From: Bacteroidales bacterium
GTDB taxonomy: Bacteria; Bacteroidota; Bacteroidia; Bacteroidales; P3
Assembly: GCA_016280915.1 (NCBI GenBank)
Contig: JAEEHQ010000146.1
Location: forward strand, 1 to 47,406
Reading direction: 5' to 3'
Length of the DNA: 47,406 bases
Below the pieces are notes generated by a model, which was given only the letters and a program-made list of their open reading frames with translations, was not told the origin of the DNA and did not search any database. Numbering within the stretch: the first letter of the stretch is position 1; each line of letters opens with the position of its first letter. Positions 39,568 through 47,406 of this stretch are shown one piece after another. Made by a program: the position numbers and the translations under genes.

Positions 39568-40562
39568 ACCACCTGACTTTTGCCCATCCCTACCTGCTCT
39601 TGCTGCTGCTCATCATCCCGTTGATGGTGGTGTGGTATTTGTTGCGCTATCGCAAGCAGAAGCCGGCATTACAGTTTTCTAATATTGCTTTTTTCAAAGG
39701 CCTCAAAAAGACCTTCCGCCAACGCACCTATCCGTTGCTTTTCGTGTTGCGAATGGTGGCCATAGGTGCCTTGATTGTTGCTTTGGCCCGTCCACAAACC
39801 ATGCTCAGCCGACAGGAGATGAAAGTGGAGGGCATCGACATCGTCCTGGCCATGGATGTTAGCGGTAGCATGTTGGCCGAGGATTTCCGCCCCAACCGCT
39901 TGGAAGCTGCCAAGAAAGTGGCCTCTGATTTCATCGAAGGACGTAAAAACGACCGCATGGGATTGGTGGTTTTCTCGGGCGAAGCCTTTACCCAGGTGCC
40001 GCTTACCATCGACCACCCCGTGCTGCTCAACCAACTGAAGGACATAAAGAGTGGCATGATTAAGGACGGTACCGCCTTAGGCGACGGCCTTGCCACCGCC
40101 ATTAACCGCATCAAAGATAGCGAGGCCAAGAGCAAAGTCATCATTCTGCTTACCGACGGTATTAACAACCAAGGTGCTGTCGACCCGCAGAGTGCTGCCG
40201 AGATTGCCGCCCTCTACAATATCCGCCTCTACACGATCGGCTGCGGCACGCACGGCATGGCTCCCTACCCCTTCCGCGACCAGTTTGGACGTGTCCACTA
40301 CCAAAACGTGCCCGTGGAACTGGATGAGCAGTTGCTCACCCAGATGGCCCAATCCACCAAGGATGGCCAGTATTTCCGTGCCACCAACAAGAAATCCCTC
40401 GAGAGCATTTTCAAACAGATTGATGAAATGGAAAAAAGCAAGATTGATGTCACCAAATATGCTCAAACCAAAGACCAATTTATGGGTTGGCTTGTCTTGG
40501 CCGGCATCGCTCTGCTGTTGGAGATACTCTTGGGACTTTTCTACTACCGCTCTACACCCTAA
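39564..40562 (+). CDS. batA: BatA, membrane von Willebrand factor A protein
   Basis: 332 residues. The N-terminal BatA-type helices (about 8-26 and 55-75; FAHPYLLLLLLIIPLMVVWY) precede the VWA domain with a complete MIDAS: DVSGSMLAEDF (about 93-103), the Thr in KDGTALGDGL and the Asp in LLTDGINNQG. A last helix lies near 310-328. The VWA domain is expected to bind a metal-dependent partner in the periplasm or membrane. It is the third or fourth member of the aerotolerance operon. Confidence 0.94.
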   Translation: MNHLTFAHPYLLLLLLIIPLMVVWYLLRYRKQKPALQFSNIAFFKGLKKTFRQRTYPLLFVLRMVAIGALIVALARPQTMLSRQEMKVEGIDIVLAMDVSGSMLAEDFRPNRLEAAKKVASDFIEGRKNDRMGLVVFSGEAFTQVPLTIDHPVLLNQLKDIKSGMIKDGTALGDGLATAINRIKDSEAKSKVIILLTDGINNQGAVDPQSAAEIAALYNIRLYTIGCGTHGMAPYPFRDQFGRVHYQNVPVELDEQLLTQMAQSTKDGQYFRATNKKSLESIFKQIDEMEKSKIDVTKYAQTKDQFMGWLVLAGIALLLEILLGLFYYRSTP

Positions 40563-40635
40563 GACAAAAAACTATAATGGTTTTAGAACAATTGAATAAC
40601 TCCATCAACTTCTAAACGATCAACTAAAGAAACAC

Positions 40636-41697
40636 ATGATTCAATTCGAACATCCCGCAATACTCTGGTTCTTGTTGCTCATACCTGTAGGTGTGGGCGT
40701 GTGGATTTGGCTGCAGTTCCGCAACAGGAAAAGACTGGAACAATTTGCCGACCGCACCATGTTTGGGCGACTCATTCCCGATGCCTCCCGTTGGCGTCCG
40801 CATACCAAATTCGGTCTTATTATGCTGGGTGCGGCCTTTCTCATCATTGCCATCGCTAATCCCCAGGAGGGCAGCAAAATGGTCAAAGGCGAACGACTTG
40901 GAAGCGACATTGCCATCTGCCTGGACGTTTCCAACAGTATGATGGCCGAGGATATCCAGCCCAACCGTCTCGAACGCAGCAAACGCATTGTCAATAACCT
41001 GCTTAGTGCTTTGGGCAGCGACCGCATTTCGTTGGTGGTATTTGCCGGCAGCAGCTATGTGCAGATGCCTCTTACCAGCGACTATAGTGCCGTCAAACTT
41101 TTTCTCGACCAGATCGACTGTTCCCTTATTAGCGCCCAAGGTACCGCCATTGGCGATGCTATCGACAAAGCTATGCAATCCTTTGGCTATGGCGACCCTG
41201 ACCGCGAATGGGTTAAAAAGCAGGGCCGTGCCATCATCGTCATCTCCGATGGTGAGAACTTCGAGGACGATGCTGTCGCCGCCGCCCGCCAAGCCTCTTC
41301 CCAAGGGGTGCGGGTGTGTACCATCGGTATGGGTCTCACCTCCGGCACTCCCATTCCCGAGTACCGAGGTGGTCAACGTGTTGGTTATAAGCGCGACCGC
41401 GATGGCAACACCGTCACCACACACCTCGACGAAGCCACCCTCACGGCCATTGCCAATGCCGGCAAGGGCGTATATGTCCGCGCCAACAACAACTCCAGCG
41501 TCGAAGAGATTGTTCGTATGATTGAGGGGATGGAAAAAGACTCCTACGGCGAGGCCATGTTTTCCGAATACGAGAGCCGATACCAATATCCGCTCGTGGC
41601 TGCCCTGTTCTGCCTCTTGGCAGAGCTCTTCATCTTCGAGCGTCGCAACAAAAAAGTCAACCTCGACAAAATCCTGATTCAAGAAAATGAAAAGTAA
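40636..41697 (+). CDS. batB: BatB, membrane von Willebrand factor A protein
   Basis: 353 residues, a paralogue of BatA. N-terminal helices (FEHPAILWFLLLIPVGVGVW and FGLIMLGAAFLIIAIANP), then the VWA domain with MIDAS DVSNSMMAEDI (about 96-106), GTAIGDAI and VISDGENFEDDA. A C-terminal helix lies near 318-335. The second MIDAS Ser is kept (DxSxS). It follows batA after 73 bases; its last codons overlap batC by 11 bases. Confidence 0.93.
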   Translation: MIQFEHPAILWFLLLIPVGVGVWIWLQFRNRKRLEQFADRTMFGRLIPDASRWRPHTKFGLIMLGAAFLIIAIANPQEGSKMVKGERLGSDIAICLDVSNSMMAEDIQPNRLERSKRIVNNLLSALGSDRISLVVFAGSSYVQMPLTSDYSAVKLFLDQIDCSLISAQGTAIGDAIDKAMQSFGYGDPDREWVKKQGRAIIVISDGENFEDDAVAAARQASSQGVRVCTIGMGLTSGTPIPEYRGGQRVGYKRDRDGNTVTTHLDEATLTAIANAGKGVYVRANNNSSVEEIVRMIEGMEKDSYGEAMFSEYESRYQYPLVAALFCLLAELFIFERRNKKVNLDKILIQENEK

Positions 41698-42517
41698 AAA
41701 GTCTATACTATCCATCGCACTCCTGCTCCTCTTCCTGTCTGTGGCCGATTTGGCTGTCGCCCAAAGCGCCACGGCCCGCAAAGAAACCCGCAAGGGTAAC
41801 AAGGAGTACAAGCAAAAGCAATACGACAAGGCCGAGGTCAACTATCGCCGAGCCCTACACGACGACAGTACTGCCTATCGTGCTCATTACAATTTGGGCA
41901 ATACCCTTTACCGCCAAAAAAAATACGACGAGGCTGCCAGCCATTTCGACAAGGCTCTTTCCGCTCCCGATCTCAACGACAAAACCCGCAGCAAGATTCT
42001 GCACAACCGCGGTAACTGCAACCTCAAGAATGGCCTCAGCAAAGACAACCGTGCTGAGGGGTTGCAACAGTTTCAGCAAGCTGTCAAAGACTATCAGGAA
42101 GCCCTAAAACTAAACCCTAAGAACGACGACACCCGCTATAACCTTTCCTATGCCAAGAAATTGTTGCAGCAAGCCCAGCAGCAACAACAACAGCAAGGTG
42201 GCGGTCAGGATCAGAACAAAGACCAAAATAAGGACAACAAAGATCAGCAGGGTAAAAACGGTCAAAACAACCAGCAGGATCAGCAGAACCAGAACGATCA
42301 GCAGAATCAGCAAAACCAGCAGAACCAACAAAACCAGCAACAGCAGAACAAGAAAGACCGCGAGCAGCAGAAACGCCAGCAGCAGCAACAGCAACAAAAG
42401 AAACAGGATGCCGAGCGACTGTTGGAAGCTGTGAAAAACAACGAGAAAAACACCATGAAGGAGAACGCCAAACGAGTCGAGGCCGCCACTTCCGCAAAGA
42501 TTGAAAAAGACTGGTAA
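41687..42517 (+). CDS. batC: BatC, TPR protein with a Gln/Asn-rich tail
   Basis: 276 residues. Signal peptide (MKSKKSILSIALLLLFLSV), then two to three TPR units (GNKEYKQKQYDKAEVNYRRA, AHYNLGNTLYRQKKYDEAAS, YQEALKLNPKNDDTRYNLSY). From about 160 to 245 the chain is almost pure Gln/Asn/Lys/Asp. The tail ends in a charged helix. TPRs usually mediate assembly; in BatC they are thought to hold the Bat complex together. The low-complexity tail is encoded by CAG/CAA/AAC repeats and may vary in length. The start overlaps the batB end. Confidence 0.92.
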   Translation: MKSKKSILSIALLLLFLSVADLAVAQSATARKETRKGNKEYKQKQYDKAEVNYRRALHDDSTAYRAHYNLGNTLYRQKKYDEAASHFDKALSAPDLNDKTRSKILHNRGNCNLKNGLSKDNRAEGLQQFQQAVKDYQEALKLNPKNDDTRYNLSYAKKLLQQAQQQQQQQGGGQDQNKDQNKDNKDQQGKNGQNNQQDQQNQNDQQNQQNQQNQQNQQQQNKKDREQQKRQQQQQQQKKQDAERLLEAVKNNEKNTMKENAKRVEAATSAKIEKDW

Positions 42518-42520
42518 CAG

Positions 42521-44356
42521 ATGACTATTATGAAAAGGTACGTATATTTATTTTTATTTCTAATTCTGGCGCTCAATGCCACCGCGCAGGAGCTTACCGT
42601 GAGGGCCCCCGGCCGGGTTGATTTGGGCCGCCGTTTCGAAGTCCGCTACGAAGTCAACGACCGCGCTTCCGACTTCCGTGGCCCCTCTTTCAAAGGACTT
42701 TCTGTACTCTCCGGTCCCATGACCTCGCAGAGTACCAGTATGTCTATCATCAATGGAAAAACCAGCCGTTCTTCTTCCTTTGGCTTTACCTACATTCTCC
42801 AAGCCGATGTGGAAGGCACGTTCAATATAGGTGGTGCCAGTTGTACTGTCGATGGAAAGAAGATTACCTGCCCGGGATTTACCATCACCGTTGAGAAAGG
42901 CACCCAGCAGGCACAGCCTCAGCATCCCAATGCCTATGGCGGTAATTCGCGCCAGCAACAGGCCTATGCCCAACCAGCCTCCTCAAGCAATATCGACAGC
43001 AAGCAGCTCTTTGCCCGAGCCAGCATTAGCAAGAGCAATCCCTACCAAGGCGAGCAGGTCATCCTCACCTATAAAATCTACACCCAAGTCTCCCTCAGCC
43101 AATATCAGATTGACAAACTCCCTGGCAACAAAGGCTTCTGGAGCGAGGACCTCACCAAGGATGGTAGCGTCAAGCAATATAGCGAGACGGTGAACGGCCG
43201 CAACTACCAAGTGGCTGAAATCCGCCGCGGCGCGCTCTTCGGTCAGGAGAGCGGCAAGCTCACCATCGAACCCCTCGACCTCGATGTGCTGGCCATCGTG
43301 CAGCGTCAGCGTCGCAGTACCGGCAGCATCTGGGACCTCTTTGATGATCCTTTCTTCAATCCCACCCAGGCTGTCGAGAAACATCTTAGCACCAACAGTC
43401 TTACCGTCAATGTGCGACCCCTCCCGGGCGGAGCTCCTGATGGCTTTAATGGTGCCGTCGGCAAATTCTCTGCCAAAAGTGGTGTCGACACGCGTGAGGT
43501 GCGTGCCAACGAGGCCATCACCTATCGCCTCACTATCTCCGGCAGCGGCAACCTGATGCTGATTGATGCTCCCAAGCTCAACTTCCCCAAGGTCTTTGAG
43601 GTCTACGACCCTCAGATTGACGACAAAATTTCCCGTTCCAACAGCGGCATCAGCGGTAGCCGCACCTTTGAGTGGGTGCTCATCCCCCGCAGCCAAGGCG
43701 ACTATGAGATTCCTGCCTTCGACTTTGCCTATTTCGACCCCTCTACTGGCAAATACGCCACCTCGCATGTCGATGCCATCTCCGTGCATATCAACAAGGG
43801 CGACCCCAACGCCATGAAGAATGTCACCTCCAATAAGAGCAATGTCAAGCTGCTCAATAGCGACATCAATTACATCCAAACCGGTGCCACCCATTTCGAA
43901 ATCCTCAACCAGAAACATGGTGTTGAGTGGTGGTTCTGGACATTCTTAGTGCTCATTCTTGGCGGTGCCATTGTTGCCATCCTTCTGGGTAGGAGGTATC
44001 AAGCCCAGCAGCAGGACATTGCCGGTGTGCGTCTGCGTCGTGCTACCAAGGAGGCCCGCAAACGGCTGAAAAAAGCCGCTGCGCACCTCTATACTGGCGA
44101 CGATAATAGTTTCTATGAGGAAATATACAAGGCCATTTGGGGCTGTTTGGCAGATAAATACAATATTGAACTTTCGCGTCTTAGCAGCGACACCGTTCAC
44201 GATTGTCTCGTAGAAAAGTCCGTACCCGAAGAGCAGCAACAGCGCATTATGAAAACTCTTCAGGATGTCGACTTTGCCCGTTTCGCTCCCGGTGATGCCG
44301 CTACCAAGAAACAGCAGATTTACGATGAAGCCCTTGAAATGATTGTCATGATCTAA
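42521..44356 (+). CDS. batD: BatD, oxygen-tolerance protein
   Basis: 611 residues. Signal peptide (MKRYVYLFLFLILALNATAQ after an alternative ATG at 42530) and a large extracytoplasmic part with repeated Ig-like sandwiches. Signatures are RFEVRYEVNDRASDFRGPSFKGL, IGGASCTVDGKKITCPGF, SKSNPYQGEQVILTYKIY and TLTYRLTISGSGN-like strands, the BatD pattern. A membrane helix lies near 475-494 (WWFWTFLVLILGGAIVAILL), followed by a cytosolic tail. It starts 3 bases after batC. Confidence 0.93.
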   Translation: MTIMKRYVYLFLFLILALNATAQELTVRAPGRVDLGRRFEVRYEVNDRASDFRGPSFKGLSVLSGPMTSQSTSMSIINGKTSRSSSFGFTYILQADVEGTFNIGGASCTVDGKKITCPGFTITVEKGTQQAQPQHPNAYGGNSRQQQAYAQPASSSNIDSKQLFARASISKSNPYQGEQVILTYKIYTQVSLSQYQIDKLPGNKGFWSEDLTKDGSVKQYSETVNGRNYQVAEIRRGALFGQESGKLTIEPLDLDVLAIVQRQRRSTGSIWDLFDDPFFNPTQAVEKHLSTNSLTVNVRPLPGGAPDGFNGAVGKFSAKSGVDTREVRANEAITYRLTISGSGNLMLIDAPKLNFPKVFEVYDPQIDDKISRSNSGISGSRTFEWVLIPRSQGDYEIPAFDFAYFDPSTGKYATSHVDAISVHINKGDPNAMKNVTSNKSNVKLLNSDINYIQTGATHFEILNQKHGVEWWFWTFLVLILGGAIVAILLGRRYQAQQQDIAGVRLRRATKEARKRLKKAAAHLYTGDDNSFYEEIYKAIWGCLADKYNIELSRLSSDTVHDCLVEKSVPEEQQQRIMKTLQDVDFARFAPGDAATKKQQIYDEALEMIVMI

Positions 44357-44366
44357 CCCCCAATTG

Positions 44367-45128
44367 ATGAAAAACATGAAAAAGATACTCATCCTCCTCA
44401 CCCTTCTCTGTCCTGTTTGCCTTTTTGCCCAAACTCCGCGCGAACTCATGCAGCATGGCAACGAGGCCTACGGCAAGTCCGACTTTGTTGGGGCCGCCAA
44501 CGCCTACAACGCCATTCTCGATGCCGGCTACGTCTCTGCCGACCTTTACTACAACTTGGGCAATGCTTACTACCGCCAGGAAGAATACGGATTGGCCATT
44601 CTCAATTATGAGCGTGCCCTTCGTCTAAAGCCCAACTTCCGCGATGCCCGCCAGAACCTCCAGTTAGCCAACACTAAGACCGAAGACGAGATTACCCAGT
44701 TGCCCGAAATCTTTATTGTCCAATGGGCTCGTTCCCTCACCTCTTGGTTCAGCCCTATGGGTTGGCGTGTGGTGCTGTTGGTACTGCTGGCCGTCCTTGC
44801 AGCCCTGGTCGTGGTCATCTTCCTCAGCCAGGAATATGTCTGGCGCAAGAGGTCACTCATTGGCAGCATCTTTGTGGTAGTGCTTCTGCTGTTGGCTTTG
44901 GCTTGCGCAATAGCCTCCAGCGTGAGGGCCAACCAGCATAACCAAGCCATCGTTACAGCTCCTATGATAGTGGTTAAAAGCTCTCCTGAGAGTGGTAGTG
45001 TCGACAAACTCATCTTACACGAAGGTACCAAGGTGGGTATCGACGAAACCTTAGGCGACTGGCACAAAATCCACATCGCCGACGGCAACACGGGTTGGGT
45101 CTCAACCGACGAAGTAACCGTTATTTAG
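44367..45128 (+). CDS. batE: BatE, TPR and SH3 membrane protein
   Basis: 253 residues from ATG 44367 (another in-frame ATG lies at 44376). Signal peptide (ILILLTLLCPVCLFAQ), TPR units (YYNLGNAYYRQEEYGLAILNY), two membrane helices (about 133-153 and 165-185) and a C-terminal bacterial SH3 domain (VVKSSPESGSVDKLILHEGT, GDWHKIHIADGNTGWV). It is the last gene of the Bat operon, 10 bases after batD. No clear terminator was found within 100 bases. Confidence 0.92.
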   Translation: MKNMKKILILLTLLCPVCLFAQTPRELMQHGNEAYGKSDFVGAANAYNAILDAGYVSADLYYNLGNAYYRQEEYGLAILNYERALRLKPNFRDARQNLQLANTKTEDEITQLPEIFIVQWARSLTSWFSPMGWRVVLLVLLAVLAALVVVIFLSQEYVWRKRSLIGSIFVVVLLLLALACAIASSVRANQHNQAIVTAPMIVVKSSPESGSVDKLILHEGTKVGIDETLGDWHKIHIADGNTGWVSTDEVTVI

Positions 45129-45423
45129 TTGATAGTTTAAAGTTTAGAGTTTATAGTTGATAGTATGATTCATGTGATACGTGGCTAATAAAAACACCAA
45201 GTTTTAGCTTGTATTTCTGCTTCATTTCGTCCTGTACGGGCATATACGTATAAACGCCATAGGAAAAAAAACGCCTCCAATGCAGCAAAACAACTACCGT
45301 TGTGTCTATGAGATAAAACAGACAACTCTCATTCATTATCTGCAATGAAAGTTTCTAATTCTCAGATAATTCTAAAAATGTGCGATTTATTAATACTCTA
45401 ATTCCTGATAAGTAACTAACCCA
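45129..45423. other. 295-bp noncoding stretch with repeat fragments
   Basis: Begins with an AGTTTAAAGTTTAGAGTTTA run. It then holds CATGTGATACGTGG (reverse complement of CCACGTATCACATG at about 1414) and AAGTTTTAGCTTG, which resembles AAGCTAAAGCTTGG at about 1440 in reverse complement. So parts of the left repeat island recur here inverted. No gene or consensus promoter is seen. Confidence 0.55.
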
Positions 45424-46701
45424 ATGAAACACCTCCTCCTTTTCCTCACTCTCTCACTTGCCTTTATTCCTGCCGTCTCTGCCCAGGAGGACAAAGTGGA
45501 GTACGTCGACGACGAGGCCTGTGGCTGCGAACTTGTCTTCATCGACGGCATCCAAACCACTCAGGACGGCGACCGCTTCGGTTTTAAGCGCGAGGATGGC
45601 ACCATCATCGTCCCCAACAAGTTCATGTTTGTCGACAAGTTTCACGGTGAGTTCTGCAAAGTCTATATGAACTATGACAGCTGCGGCCTCATCAACCGCG
45701 ACGGTGCGCAAATCATTCCTTGCGAGTACGACGAGGTTTTCTATCCCACCGATGGCATGATCATGGCAGTCAAAGACAGCCTCTATGGCTTTTTCGACAC
45801 CCTGGGCACTCTCCGCGTTCCCTTCCAGTACCGTGCCGCCTCTTCTTTCAACGAGGGACTTGCCGTGGTGGCCGTCGACATCGACAGCTCTCTGGTTTCC
45901 TATGGCTATATCGATCACGATGGCCGTATGTTCATCCAGCCCCAATACGAGTATGCCTTCCCATTCAACGAAGGTTTCGCCGTGGTCAAAAACTACGACC
46001 GCTACGGCATGATCGACAAGAACAACCGTGAGGTATTCCCCATCAAATATGAGATTCTCACCTCCATGTACGAAGGACTACTTTTTGCTGGTGATGACGA
46101 TGGCTTGGCCATGTACGACAACAAGTTCCGTCAGCTCACCAAGCCCGTCTACACCCAGCTCATGGGCAAGACAGGCGACCGCATCCTCGTTGTCCGTGAC
46201 GGCAAATACGGATTTCTCAACGCCAAGGGGAAGGAGGTGATACCCTGTCAATACGACTATGCCGCGCTTTTCAACGAAGATCGTGCCGCCGTCTCGCTCA
46301 ACGGCAAGTGGGGTATCATCGACACCGACGGCCGTCCCGTCTTGCCCATTCAGTACGACAACAGCGGCATCCGTTCCGAGGCCTACCAGTTCCACGATGG
46401 CATGGCACTCATAGAAAAAGATGGAAAATATGGCTACTGCAACCTTTTGGGCCAGCCGGTCGTATACCCCTGCTTCGACAATGCCTACCAGTTCTCTGAC
46501 GGGTTAGCACCCGTGCTCTTGGGAGCTTGGGGTTATATCGACACCGAAGGCAATTTCTTCATCAACCCCATTTTCGACATGGCCTCACCTTTCGAGTGGG
46601 GACGTGCCGAAGTCGTCTACCGTGGCGAAGTCTACAAGATGAACACACAGGGTCGCTGCGTCAAGAACTGTAAAAATGCACCTAAATCATGGAGAGAATA
46701 G
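45424..46701 (+). CDS. Exported WG-repeat protein
   Basis: 425 residues with a signal peptide ending VSAQ (about residue 20). The body is a series of WG repeats of about 45-50 residues (YGYIDHDGRMFIQPQYEYAF, YGMIDKNNREVFPIKYE, YGFLNAKGKEVIPCQYDYA, WGIIDTDGRPVLPIQYD, WGYIDTEGNFFINPIFDMA), of which at least seven can be traced. WG proteins are probably beta-fold binding modules at the cell surface or in the periplasm; no activity is known. It overlaps rseC by 13 bases, so the two are coupled. Confidence 0.9.
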   Translation: MKHLLLFLTLSLAFIPAVSAQEDKVEYVDDEACGCELVFIDGIQTTQDGDRFGFKREDGTIIVPNKFMFVDKFHGEFCKVYMNYDSCGLINRDGAQIIPCEYDEVFYPTDGMIMAVKDSLYGFFDTLGTLRVPFQYRAASSFNEGLAVVAVDIDSSLVSYGYIDHDGRMFIQPQYEYAFPFNEGFAVVKNYDRYGMIDKNNREVFPIKYEILTSMYEGLLFAGDDDGLAMYDNKFRQLTKPVYTQLMGKTGDRILVVRDGKYGFLNAKGKEVIPCQYDYAALFNEDRAAVSLNGKWGIIDTDGRPVLPIQYDNSGIRSEAYQFHDGMALIEKDGKYGYCNLLGQPVVYPCFDNAYQFSDGLAPVLLGAWGYIDTEGNFFINPIFDMASPFEWGRAEVVYRGEVYKMNTQGRCVKNCKNAPKSWRE

Positions 46702-47099
46702 CAACCCATCCCGCCACCGTCACCCAGGTAGAGCCAGGGCGTGTCACAGCCCTCATGCGGGTGGCCAGCGCTTGTGCCACCTGCGAGGCGCATGCCCGAT
46801 GTGGTTTTTCCGAGTCAAAAGACAAGTCTGTCCAAGTAGAAACATCCCGCTGGCAGCAGTATAAGGTGGGTGATTCCGTCACCATCATCATCCAGAGTGG
46901 CAACGGCATGAAGGCGGTTTTCATCGCCTATGTCATGCCTGGTCTCTTGCTGCTGGGTTCCTTCGTTGGTTTTTACCTACTGGGGTTAGGCGATGGCCTC
47001 ACCGCCCTCCTGTCCCTATTGGTCGTGGCCCTCTACGGCCTCTTCCTCTACCTCATCCGTCACAAGCTTCAGCGCAAGTTCACTTTCCAAATCAAGTGA
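46689..47099 (+). CDS. rseC: RseC/MucC-family protein
   Basis: 136 residues. An N-terminal domain with four Cys (ACATCEAHARCGF, positions about 28-40, gives three, in a redox/iron-sulfur-like spacing), then two membrane helices (about 78-97 and 103-122). Homologues (SoxR-reducing/sigma-E regulator family) usually sit directly before the Rnf genes in Bacteroidetes. Here the following 300 bases are repeats, so rnfB, if present, lies beyond the window. Confidence 0.85.
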   Translation: MERIATHPATVTQVEPGRVTALMRVASACATCEAHARCGFSESKDKSVQVETSRWQQYKVGDSVTIIIQSGNGMKAVFIAYVMPGLLLLGSFVGFYLLGLGDGLTALLSLLVVALYGLFLYLIRHKLQRKFTFQIK

Positions 47100-47210
47100 A
47101 ACAATCATCCATTGGATGATTGCGATAGCAAAGCCGAAAGCAGAGCCGAACATGTTTGGGCTATGCCAAGATATTGCAACCTTTCGAAAAGCGTGGACTA
47201 AGCGCACATG
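47100..47210 (+). other. Spacer between rseC and the repeat array
   Basis: Contains CCATTGGATGATTGCGATAG, inverted-repeat-like segments and CGAAAAGCGTGGACTAAGCG, which looks like a degenerate entry into the repeat array. No gene is seen. Confidence 0.4.
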
Positions 47211-47406
47211 TTCGTTTCTTCGCAACAGACGTTTTCTCGCCTCGGCATAGTGCAAACACTTCGTGATTTGCCCTCTGCTCTCGGCTTATCGAAAACGTTC
47301 GTTTCTTCGCAACAGACGTTTTCTCGCCTCGGCATAGTGCAAATACTTCGTGATTTGCCCTCTGCTCTCGGCTTATCGAAAACGTTCGTTTCTTCGCAAC
47401 AGACGT
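47211..47406. repeat. 87-bp tandem repeat array (2.25 units, cut by window end)
   Basis: Units start at 47211, 47298 and 47385, with one base difference (C/T near 47257/47344) between the two full copies. Each holds an outer stem ACGTTTTC/GAAAACGT (47229-47236/47291-47298) and an inner hairpin GCAAA/TTTGC (47252-47256/47267-47271). Shared blocks with 4447-4517 are TTTCTTCG, CTCGGCATAG and CTCTGC. The units abut without spacers, so it is not a CRISPR array. Confidence 0.85.

Noticed and set aside
40624..41841. 405-codon frame antisense to batB/batC
   Set aside because: Shadow of batB, which has a full VWA domain and correct operon spacing.
47211..47406. CRISPR array
   Set aside because: Units are contiguous 87-bp copies with no unique spacers and no cas genes are near.
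1..47406. tRNA or rRNA genes
   Set aside because: No cloverleaf with a T-loop GTTCRA or rRNA-like conserved block was seen on either strand by eye; a tRNAscan search would settle this.

Overview
The window is chromosomal DNA from an anaerobic member of the Bacteroidota, most likely order Bacteroidales. The reasons are many Bacteroidetes-type promoters (TAnnTTTG -7 boxes, several with a TTTG box 19-21 bases upstream), a type IX secretion C-terminal sorting domain, a MoxR-Bat (aerotolerance) operon, an RseC protein of the kind that precedes Rnf genes, and a HydE hydrogenase maturase. I see no tRNA, rRNA, CRISPR array, intact insertion sequence or prophage. Species and genus cannot be read from the sequence.

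Layout. Positions 1-1300 carry a structured leader, a DUF6266-like protein and an InlB-type repeat domain that looks frameshifted from it, ended by a terminator. Positions 1224-2967 are repeat-rich noncoding DNA. An AAA ATPase/DUF4143 gene (2968-4209) is followed by a MITE-like element (4279-4574). Then come a DUF2975/YozG-type regulator pair and a 942-residue M16 peptidase. On the minus strand, 8736-11925 holds an FKBP lipoprotein, a polyprenyl-phosphate sugar transferase and an unknown lipoprotein. After a YfcE-like phosphodiesterase comes a minus-strand operon of a GH20 family lipoprotein with an altered active site, hydE and a DMT exporter. A polysaccharide flippase follows on the plus strand.

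Positions 18539-20203 are an operon of three tiny paralogous cysteine-rich lipoproteins and a MauE-thioredoxin fusion. It is the best candidate here for an undescribed envelope thiol system. ftsK and an O-methyltransferase, a DUF4412-like protein, a caspase-like/macro-like gene pair and a double methyltransferase-like membrane protein follow. Positions 28562-31318 hold divergent glycosyltransferases and a SpoU-type RNA methyltransferase; then a PepSY-like protein, tyrS and a 1024-residue T9SS cargo.

The right quarter (36694-45128) is a complete MoxR-DUF58-BatA-BatB-BatC-BatD-BatE operon with one extra membrane protein. A WG-repeat protein and rseC end the window, followed by an 87-bp tandem repeat array cut by the window edge. 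The repeat unit shares conserved blocks and apparently compensatory stems with the core of the MITE-like element 43 kb away, suggesting a dispersed structured RNA or DNA motif. Many genes concern the envelope (LPS/polysaccharide, lipoproteins, periplasmic folding, Bat complex), so the window reads as a housekeeping/envelope region punctuated by repeat islands.
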